Source: Lindgomyces ingoldianus (lineage: Eukaryota; Ascomycota; Dothideomycetes; Pleosporales; Lindgomycetaceae). Taken from it: 64,000 nucleotides of DNA. Shown piece by piece: positions 56,743-64,000 of the stretch. Position 1 is the stretch's first letter; each line of letters starts with the position of its first letter. The notes below the pieces were generated by a model, which saw nothing but the letters and a program-made list of their open reading frames with translations, had not been told where the DNA came from and did no database searches. The position numbers and the translations under genes were made by a program. Where the stretch lies: positions 436,309 to 500,308 of the forward strand of contig NW_022985167.1 of NCBI RefSeq assembly GCF_010093535.1. The letters run 5' to 3'.

Positions 56743-57951
56743 ATGAGGCCGTCGGTCGGCCTTCTTGGTCTGCTCCTCGTCCTCGCCCCGTCCGTCCTCG
56801 CCCAGAAGAGTCTGCCCAACCTCAGCACAGTCGACCAACCCAGTGGAAAAGCAACAGATACAGCGAAGGAGACGTCCGCGGCCACCAGTAACGGCGATTC
56901 AAAGTCCACTAATGCCGCAAAGTCTTCCGATGCTGCCAGCTCACAAAGTCTCTCCGACTTCAAGTTAACAAGCGCCCCCCCCGCATCATCAAACACACAG
57001 GCTGCCACGACCACCAGCCAAGCAGCCCAGTCCGAATTGTCTGCATTCCACCTTACAGGGCTTCCTACCATTGCCGGTGTTGGTATCCCCTCTGTTGGCG
57101 TCCCTGATACAGCAGCTGCACCCTTCATGCAAAAATCTGATCTCCCAGATGGAACCGTCTTTATTTGCGTCGGCGCTGCACTTGGTGCCCTGGGGGCAGC
57201 TGTCCTAGCCTGGCGAGGCCTCGTTGCCTGGTCTCTCCACCGCTCTGTCAAGCGCGCAGCAATGGCCCAGAATCTAGCCGATCTCAAGGCCATGTCATCC
57301 GTCCCGGGCAAGAAGCGCGGTATCTACAGCGCAGTCGGCGCCAGTTCTACCATGTCTCTTGACCGGCTCTCGGCTGCTCCAACCGGAACTTCTAAGCCGG
57401 CGAAACCTTTTGCATCAAAAACTGACTCTGGCACCCCTCCAAAGCTACCCTCTTCTCAATCGCTGTTCTTTTCTCCAACTGCCGGCGGTGCTACAGGTCT
57501 CCGAGACCAGAATAACCGTTCTTCGAACTATCTTCCTGCGGGCTACTATGCAACCGGCAGTGCTCAGCCTGCGTCTGGTTCTCCCTTAACACACGTCGGC
57601 GGCCACGGCCCACACCTCTCCACCCACTCCCTCAACAACCCCGTGAATCGCTACAGCACAAGAAGCGCTGGTATCTCCCCTCCAGCTTCCCCGTCCCTTC
57701 CTCCATCGCGGGGCTACGATCGTGCACCCCCAAGTCGAGATGGTGTCTCCATGTATAATCGGAACAGCGTAGCGACGCTAGGAAACCAAGGGAATCCGGG
57801 TGGTCTTTATGGACATCCTGGTGCGAATCCGAGTCAAGTTTCGCTGACCGTTCCCGGGGGAACCAGTGTAGCCGGTGGAAGAGCGCCTAGTGCGTATCTA
57901 GAAGATTTGTTCGAGAATCATGGGACTGGACCGAGGGAGAGGTTTCAGTGA
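56743..57951 (+). CDS. Single-pass membrane protein, Csi2-like (vacuolar/chitin-synthesis related)
   Basis: One exon, 402 residues. MRPSVGLLGLLLVLAPSVLAQ is a clear signal peptide. A Ser/Thr/Ala-rich lumenal or outer segment follows, then LPDGTVFICVGAALGALGAAV, a membrane helix near residues 133-155, continuing AWRGLVAWSLHRSVKRAA. The phrase LP.GTVFI.VG...A....WRG...W.LHRSVKRA is, as I recall it, the conserved core of the fungal Csi2/vacuolar membrane protein group; yeast Csi2 is linked to chitin synthesis. The C-terminal 230 residues are cytosolic and disordered, with YLPAGYYA near residue 265 and YLEDLFENHG at the end. The ascomycete form is longer than the yeast protein. Family naming is from memory of that core. 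Confidence 0.6.
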   Translation: MRPSVGLLGLLLVLAPSVLAQKSLPNLSTVDQPSGKATDTAKETSAATSNGDSKSTNAAKSSDAASSQSLSDFKLTSAPPASSNTQAATTTSQAAQSELSAFHLTGLPTIAGVGIPSVGVPDTAAAPFMQKSDLPDGTVFICVGAALGALGAAVLAWRGLVAWSLHRSVKRAAMAQNLADLKAMSSVPGKKRGIYSAVGASSTMSLDRLSAAPTGTSKPAKPFASKTDSGTPPKLPSSQSLFFSPTAGGATGLRDQNNRSSNYLPAGYYATGSAQPASGSPLTHVGGHGPHLSTHSLNNPVNRYSTRSAGISPPASPSLPPSRGYDRAPPSRDGVSMYNRNSVATLGNQGNPGGLYGHPGANPSQVSLTVPGGTSVAGGRAPSAYLEDLFENHGTGPRERFQ

Positions 57952-59599
57952 AATTCGTCCATCAGACGGTAAAAAAGCAGTGAACGTTAATTTTTGCAAG
58001 TACAGTATTTACGAGCGTAAGAGCAGATGGGGAGACGAGGGTACCCGTTATCGTCTAGTCATCTTTTTCATTGCCGCTAGAGACCAAGGTATCGGGACTA
58101 CTTGCAGGTGGTTTGCACTACCTTTTGCTCCAGGTCTCCACTGTTGTATATGGGGGAGCGTTTTCGTTGCTGTACCACCACCACTACCACGTTTTCAGAT
58201 GCTCCTCGTCTTAGTCAATCTCAAGAAGTAGCAGCAGTAGCATCATCATCATCACCACCACTAGAACCTACCCTTCCACTTATTGTCCCCCTTCATCTGG
58301 CTCGTACTTGTAGAGCGTTACGACCAGATCCCCTTTCTATATCTTTATGTTTTTCGATCTAGGATGTGCGGTGTTTGGGTGTTTTGTGAATGGATTGATC
58401 AATGGCGATATGGACGATGTGCATAATTGCTTGCTTGCGTACGCTGCAGCGCAATATTTTTGTATATAGAGTAGCATAATGCCTGTGAAGGGCAAAAGGG
58501 GAGGCAGGATAATTGGTTTAATGTGAGAGTTTAAGTTCAATTGTTGAAGTGAGTACTTTCACTTAGGCGTGATAGAATTGCAATGAGGGAAGTCGACAGC
58601 AGATTTATACTAAGCTAACTTCAAAGTGCTATCTACTCTTTTGCCATTCTTCTACAGATCCTCAAACGAAGAAGAAGCGGTTGTAGATGTGTACAATATT
58701 GAGGTTCTAAGGCATGGAAGCGCTGGCTTTTGGTTGCGGTTACACTTGATTTGGCTTCGAAGATGGTGTTAGCGCATGTGCATCCATCCCTTCATCATTC
58801 CTTAAAAAGACCTTTTTCTGGACATCAACCCTGCTGCTGCGGCTTCTCTAGTGTCCCATGAAAATGATCGCTCTTTCTCAAGATCCTATGCTCTGACAGC
58901 TTGTCTTCTGAAATACCAATTTCGCAATTGGAAATTCTAACGCAAATCCGAGTCTTTACAGAGCCATTGAAATTTCAGTGTAATATGTTTGTACTGGTGA
59001 ACCCAACCAAGCCACTCCGACGTGACTCCTACCGATCCCATAGAAACAGAAACAACACGCCGATCTCAGGGGCAAACACCCTCGGATGGAAGGCCTCGCT
59101 GCACCAGTGACGTTGTTCCACACACTTCTTAACTTCGCTCGCACAAAAACTGTGTCATGAAGGTCAAGCAAAGGTGTAGTTTACCTATGTAAGAGCAGAT
59201 GAAGATTTACCAAGCCAAGGCATGACGATGCCCACCCAGCACCCAGACATGTGTATCACTCAAGGTTCAAGATGGGCATGTGCACTACAGTACAGAAAGC
59301 CTTTTTCATTGGGATGCACGCATGCTCGAACAATTCTCGTGATCACGTGATATACCATACCCCATCCATCTAAAACCTGGAGCACGAAGTCAAGCATAGA
59401 ACGGAACGGAACAAAAATACATCGTTGTACCGCCGGGCATCTGCGGCCTCGATATCGGTCGGCAGTTCAAATCAGTTCCATTTGCATTTGCATCCAGGGG
59501 TTGCAAGCTATGGATCCGCATCCCATCCTCCGGCAGCCAGCTAGCCAGGCTTATCCCATACTCTGGTTCTAACCGCCGCCACTGCCGCACAAATTCTAA
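57952..59599. other. Gene-poor stretch downstream of the Csi2-like gene
   Basis: 1.6 kb. It begins with the Csi2-like 3' flank, including short trinucleotide runs (AGC/ATC/ACC) at 58229-58262. No supported gene. Confidence 0.5.
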
Positions 59600-60201
59600 G
59601 TAGGCAACTCAATCTTTCCACATCCCGAGAAAGGTTCTCCAGCCTCATGACGTCTTCAGACCGGATGAGAAATATTCCTGCAAGATGCCAGAAAAGGGGA
59701 AGCAAAAAAAGTATAACCTTACATCCACATCCCAATATACGATATGGGCAGAGCTGCCTCATTTCGTGAGAAAGACAGAAAGGGTGAACAAATGCCACCG
59801 GTGGTCAACGCCAAAATCCCACTCACATCATTCGTCTCCCCATACAGGATGTAGAAACCCATTAACGACAGGGAAGAAAGTGGAGAGAAGTAGGAATATC
59901 CAATCTGTCCCAGTAACACAAAACCCACCGCTACTCCCCATTTCTGTTTCCCTGACCACAAAACTAAAATACCCAATAGACTGCAGTCAAAGAAATTCGT
60001 AAATGCTAAAACCTGGCTGAGTCGCATGCGTTCCTATTGTGCTTCCGTGAGAAGCCAGGGAAGGGGAAGAGTCAGAGCCTCGTACCTATGAGGCCGACGA
60101 AGATGAGGAATCTGATAGGAAGGTTCCGGTATGTGTAAAAACCGGTAAGACAGTCAAAGTATTTGTTCGTTCCAGCTCTCGATTTCACCCACCAGGGTGC
60201 T
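59600..60201 (-). pseudogene. Multi-exon membrane protein gene, apparently broken
   Basis: Three minus-strand coding blocks belong together. Block 60086-60201 reads APWWVKSRAGTNKYFDCL and RNLPIRFLIFVGLIG, ending at a good GTACGA donor. Block 59827-60033 reads MRLSQVLAFTNFFDC, then SLLGILVLWSGKQKWGVAV and GFVLLGQIGYSYFS, ending at a good GTGAGT donor. A further block near 59660-59760 reads toward HIVYWDVD or ISYIGMW. The blocks are hydrophobic in the manner of a small polytopic membrane protein. Yet the donor of the first (phase 1) and the acceptor TAG at 60034-60036 (phase 0) do not match, and the alternative frame stops at once. Either one base has been lost, giving a pseudogene, or my splice model is wrong. 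No family was recognised. Confidence 0.35.
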
Positions 60202-60431
60202 CTTAAATTAAGCAAATTTCGTTAGACGCATTTTGGTTTCCCAATCTTTAAAACAGCCGAGGAAAAAGTCGATTTGGTGACGAAAAGCAACCTCGAAGCA
60301 GAGTGGTGAAACACATATCTTGAAGCCAGCTAGGGATTCCAAATTGCAGAGGCAGAGACAGCCGTAGAAAATGCTACTCATACATGAACGTGAAGAAGGG
60401 CAATGTGTACCGCCATATCGACACCGCCCTG

Positions 60432-61343
60432 TTAGTCCATGTAGAAATCACCCTTTAGGATCCGTTCCTGGAAGGCGTCTGGCACTTTGGCTGCTTTGGG
60501 CATCTCCCGAGCCGGAGGCTCCATGACAGTAACGCTCTTAGCACGTTGGTGTGGTGGAGCCTGCGGACTGCTGTGCAGAGGGTGGGCAGTAGAGACCGAC
60601 GAGCGCTGGGCGCGGGAGCGGAGGTTCTCTGCAACGTTGTAGCCTTCGCCTGTATGAAAGAGTAAAGACGTCAGTTCATGCTGATCTAAATCTTGGTCGG
60701 GATGGTTCTTGAAATGCTCTGCAAGGACATGCGGAAAAACAGATGTGGGAGCTGAAGCAGACGCGGAACGCTCAGAAGAAGTAGAAGTTGCGGCAGGGAC
60801 GAGAATCGGCAATGGGGATGGGAACGATGACGCGGATGAAGACAGACCTCGACTTCTGGCAGTCGGGGGTGAGGAGGCTTTATGGATGGAGGGTCTACCA
60901 TTGGCGTTCCCAATGTTCCCATTGCTCTGCCTGACATCCCGCAGTGCGCGTGCTCCGAAGCTCAGCCGGCGAGCGAAGGGGGTGGTGGGGTTGCTACTGG
61001 CGCTGGACGCAGATGGAGCCAGATCGTCCTCAAAGGGGCTCTCGTCCACTGAGCCAGAATTGGCGCTGGACAGGCTCTCGGTGCGCGGCCGGGCGCTCTG
61101 GAAGGGGGACGACTGGTTTGGCGAGGCCGATAGGCCGATGGTGGTGAGGGACAGACGGCGTCGTTGGGCATTGACGGCGGCTGTCGTAATTGGGCCTGGA
61201 TACGGAGATGTGCCATTCTGCTGCCCTCCAATGCTGTTCTGGCGGCCAAAGAGGTCCTGAAATGTCTGGCCTGTAATCGAAGCGCGACGCCTGTCCGTGG
61301 CAACCGGAGAAGGTAGCGGGGGGGAGTGCCGGTCAGAGGACAT
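60432..61343 (-). CDS. Disordered ascomycete protein with conserved C-terminal motif, unknown function
   Basis: One exon of 303 residues, start at MSSDRHSPPLPSP. The frame is open for 160 codons upstream, but that part is Leu/Pro/His-rich and looks non-coding, so I use the inner Met. Most of the protein is Ser/Pro/Ala-rich and disordered, with GQTFQDLFGRQNS near the start, RRLSLTTIGLS, RRLSFGARALRDVR and GEGYNVAENLRSRAQR. The end PDAFQERILKGDFYMD is very regular and looks like a conserved short motif. RRLSL and RRLSF match basophilic kinase sites. I recognise this as a type of conserved ascomycete protein without a name. No transmembrane or catalytic feature. Confidence 0.7.
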   Translation of the reverse strand: MSSDRHSPPLPSPVATDRRRASITGQTFQDLFGRQNSIGGQQNGTSPYPGPITTAAVNAQRRRLSLTTIGLSASPNQSSPFQSARPRTESLSSANSGSVDESPFEDDLAPSASSASSNPTTPFARRLSFGARALRDVRQSNGNIGNANGRPSIHKASSPPTARSRGLSSSASSFPSPLPILVPAATSTSSERSASASAPTSVFPHVLAEHFKNHPDQDLDQHELTSLLFHTGEGYNVAENLRSRAQRSSVSTAHPLHSSPQAPPHQRAKSVTVMEPPAREMPKAAKVPDAFQERILKGDFYMD

Positions 61344-63463
61344 GGCGGGCGAGTTGCGAGGTTGGATTACTGTGGGTGCTTTCTTGCTGCGCTGTTGTGA
61401 GGATAGTCGCCGGGAGTGTAGGTTATTAGGTGAGTGTGTGTGTAAGAAGGGTAGTGCAAGACCAGAAGGGAAGGGAGGCTTCTGTGGTTTGGAGATATAT
61501 GGAGATGTCGGCGTGCACGGACAGTGCGGCCAGAAACTAAGCTCCCCGGCTGGCGCCAGGTGATACGTCAGCGGTAGTGGGCAGCAGATGGCGTGATGGG
61601 CGAGGAACGTCGTCTTAGGTCGTCTCACAACAAGGTACGAGGGGGACTGGAAAGGAGACAATAAGGAGATATGATGCAGCAACGAGAGCAGCAGCGATGG
61701 ACAGCCGTGTAATATGGGAAAGTGCAGCGCTGAGAGGTCCTCCCTGTGGGCGGCGCGCCAGCAGGTGCATCTTTCTTGTTTCGTGAGCACTAGTCCCGCA
61801 TCCGGCAAGGCGTGCTTTCCCCGCATTCTCTCTGGTGAACAAAGCAGATGCAGCGCTTTGAGATAGTGTGGACCACCACCACATCGCTCTACGAATCACG
61901 ATGGCCCGTCTCGACCCTATCCAAGACCATCTCTCCTGAGAACCCCCCGCCATCAAGGGTCGCGGCCCCAAAAGCTCAACCATAACGATCATCGCGGCGC
62001 AACCCCAACGTTAGCTCGATCTTGGTAGGTCTTCGGGCGGTTGTGTTTACCACTCAGGGCAAGTCGTTTATTCACACTTGGTCAAGAGCTTCTGGACACG
62101 TTGAGCAACATTAAGCATTGCTGGGTGCGCCAGGGGGCCTATCAGAACATTGCTTTTCTCGTCATTCACATCACTCTGCGTCGCCTCCGACAGGGGTCTG
62201 CGTGCAATATGTCAGAGACAACGCTATCCTGGGCTTGATTTGCATGCCAATCCATCACAAAGAAGCATTCTAGAGCACCTGGACGAATCCTGCAGCAATT
62301 AGCGTTTCAGCGGTCTATTTTTCACAGGCCCACGTGATCTGTGCTGAAGACGACATCAAAATAGCTTTTCAACACCAAGGTAGGAGGAATGTTGTAGAAT
62401 CTGGTGCCCCTTGTTTTCCTTAATATCTCGGGGATATGCCTTCAGTGTCGCTGTATCCCTTCTCTAACTCTGTCGAGCCCTGCTTTAGCGCATGCAAGCT
62501 GCATCCAGCGGTGTGCCCACTCCGGATAGAAATGTGCTTCGTTCGAGTGTTAAATACCCTTCCAGTGCTGCATATCGGAGACCAAGTCGTCCGCATAGGC
62601 GTGCATCGGCCCGCTCAGCAGTGCAGAACTGATCCCTTCCTTGCAGATCAGCCCAACCAACAATGCCATGTGTAGCACAACAAACCGACAGCGTGGTCAA
62701 CAAGCACTAAACGCATCCACATTGACACCTTCTGTACCTCGGCGGACCGAAAGGAGTTTCATGAATTGCCCCACTCTCTTCATGTCGGTTCCACTGAAGT
62801 CACGCCAGCCGGCGCACCTCCACCCATGTCCTTGGAACTCGAGTAATCCGCGAACTCCTCGCAGAGATGTGCCCGCTTCTTGGCAAGCCAGCGCTACAGA
62901 CCGCATGAATAAAGTCAGCTGGACAAAGGGTACTTGAGCCGATAGAGTCTGTTCTTTGTTCGACCCACCAGATTGGGAAACACCCCGCTTCAGCAAGTTG
63001 ATATCAGATGTTTAGTTGAAGTAGATTGTAATTGTCGTGTGAGGTAGGCACGATAACTATGTGAGTTTGCATTTGGTAACCTTATTGTACAGATGATTAT
63101 CGAGGACTGAATATGCAAGGAATGGCGAGGCAGAGAAAAGTGGAGGATATGATGGTTTAACAATTTAGTAAAGAAAAGGCGACCCTGCGCAGATCAACAC
63201 CAAAATAGCCAAGACAAAGGTATGTTTCCAGACCAGCTGAAGGATAGCAAATATCTGAAAAAGGAAATAAAAGGAGCGAGTGGGGACGAGAAGAATAGAG
63301 ACAATCCAGCAAATACATAAGGGTAATTCAGACACAAGAACTGGGTAATCAAGTAAAAATAAAAATTCCCCATCGCCAAATCGCAGAGTTCCGCCAATTA
63401 TAGACTATCCTAGGAAGCGTAAAGAGGGATCGAAGAGCGGATGTAACCGAATGACTTTGAATC
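61344..63463. other. Intergenic stretch near the right edge
   Basis: 2.1 kb. Several open frames on both strands overlap each other and show no family motif. The left end is the promoter/5' leader of the 303-residue protein gene. Confidence 0.45.
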
Positions 63464-64000
63464 TCACTTCATCGGCCTCTTCGCGCTGCTACCCCCCGGC
63501 TCAGGGTTTGTTCGCTTCCTGCTTTCCGACGTAATGGTGCGGAAAGTACTTATAAAAGAAGCGGGTGCCCGAAAGGGTGTGGTATCATCCTCCAGTTCTT
63601 CTTTAATGTTGCGGAGCATTTCCCAATGGTTTTTAAGAACATCATCCTGCGGGAAGGCTCCTAGGGTATCCAGAACGAAATGGCCTCCACCCGTGGCGGG
63701 CGCTCCTATCAAGCAGACAAACAGGTTGTTCTCTGCGGGCTCCTCAGGGACAATTCGACTTGTGACGTTGGCGTATGCGTTGAAGTTTCTGCTGACCACG
63801 CCGTTAAGAATGATGAGTAGTGATTCCGCCGCCCGATTAGCCACATCTCTTGAACGGTCATTCGCCGCTTGGTAGTCCGTAACCAGAGTCACTAAGTTCC
63901 TTAATTTTTCCGCGCAAGTAACAACGTCATACCTCTCAGCCATAGAGTCAGGGTTCTTGATGTATTCATCAAGTGCGTTGAACGTGCGGATCGCGCGATC
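63464..64000 (-). CDS. C-terminal part of an unassigned protein, cut by the window edge
   Basis: The frame runs open from the stop at 63464 to the window edge (at least 178 codons), so the start lies outside. The visible part is largely helical (KLRNLVTLVTDYQAANDRSR, AAESLLIILNGVVSRN) and then FVCLIGAPATGGGHFVLDTL, whose GAPATGGGHF superficially resembles a P-loop but lacks the Lys-Ser/Thr. The end is basic, SESRKRTNPEPGGSSAKRP, a likely nuclear localisation signal. I do not recognise the family. Confidence 0.55.
   Translation of the reverse strand, partial: DRAIRTFNALDEYIKNPDSMAERYDVVTCAEKLRNLVTLVTDYQAANDRSRDVANRAAESLLIILNGVVSRNFNAYANVTSRIVPEEPAENNLFVCLIGAPATGGGHFVLDTLGAFPQDDVLKNHWEMLRNIKEELEDDTTPFRAPASFISTFRTITSESRKRTNPEPGGSSAKRPMK

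Noticed and set aside
60660..60760. Possible intron in the 303-residue gene
   Set aside because: A good acceptor (TTTCATACAG) exists but no suitable donor; the frame is open without it.
61615..61992. 125-codon minus-strand frame
   Set aside because: No motif, no splice context and upstream of the 303-residue gene; probably leader or chance.

Overview
The window is nuclear DNA of a filamentous ascomycete (Pezizomycotina). Most introns are about 45-70 bp with GT...AG ends, several genes are divided into many short exons, and the proteins are typical of filamentous fungi: a DHA2 drug transporter, a Dal5-type permease, a Yor1-type ABC transporter, a Zn2Cys6 regulator and an Izh/PAQR receptor. 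A Leotiomycete is my guess from the general look of the proteins; it is not proven by the sequence. Exon joins were worked out by hand from splice signals and reading frame.

Layout. 1-3800: gene-poor, with a frameshifted F-box gene. 3817-7285: proteasome subunit PRE4 (minus), an HCNGP/SAP30BP-like RS protein and proteasome subunit PRE7 (both plus). 8041-12147: a 1368-residue protein whose architecture resembles the meiotic axis protein Red1/SYCP2. 12148-14577: gene-poor. 14578-19379: two convergent MFS transporters separated by an AT-rich stretch. 20319-25645: RSA4 and MSH4, divergent. 26153-27474: nitronate monooxygenase. 27884-30406: RRS1 and mitoribosomal mS29, divergent. 30407-33072: gene-poor, with a microsatellite. 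33073-39466: a small membrane protein and a Yor1-like ABC transporter. 41050-45221: ornithine aminotransferase and an unassigned AAA ATPase, divergent, with a 26-base poly-C tract between them. 45897-50493: a Zn2Cys6 regulator and a PAQR/Izh3-like protein. 52219-57951: a helical-N-terminus/low-complexity protein, FCF1, and a Csi2-like membrane protein. 59600-64000: a possibly broken membrane protein gene, an ascomycete protein of unknown function, and the 3' part of an unassigned gene cut by the window edge.

Themes. Core housekeeping genes dominate: proteasome beta6 and beta7, three ribosome-biogenesis factors (Rsa4, Rrs1, Fcf1) and one mitoribosomal protein. Two genes look meiotic: MSH4 (firm) and the Red1/SYCP2-like protein (structural inference). 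Head-to-head pairs with intergenic distances of about 0.26-0.9 kb are common (PRE4/HCNGP, RSA4/MSH4, RRS1/mS29, FCF1/CSI2-like, OAT/AAA). I found no CRISPR array, intact transposon, rRNA or tRNA gene. The nearest thing to an undescribed system is the candidate axis protein with a SUMO-interacting-type motif. Other items worth checking are the unassigned AAA ATPase and the broken genes.
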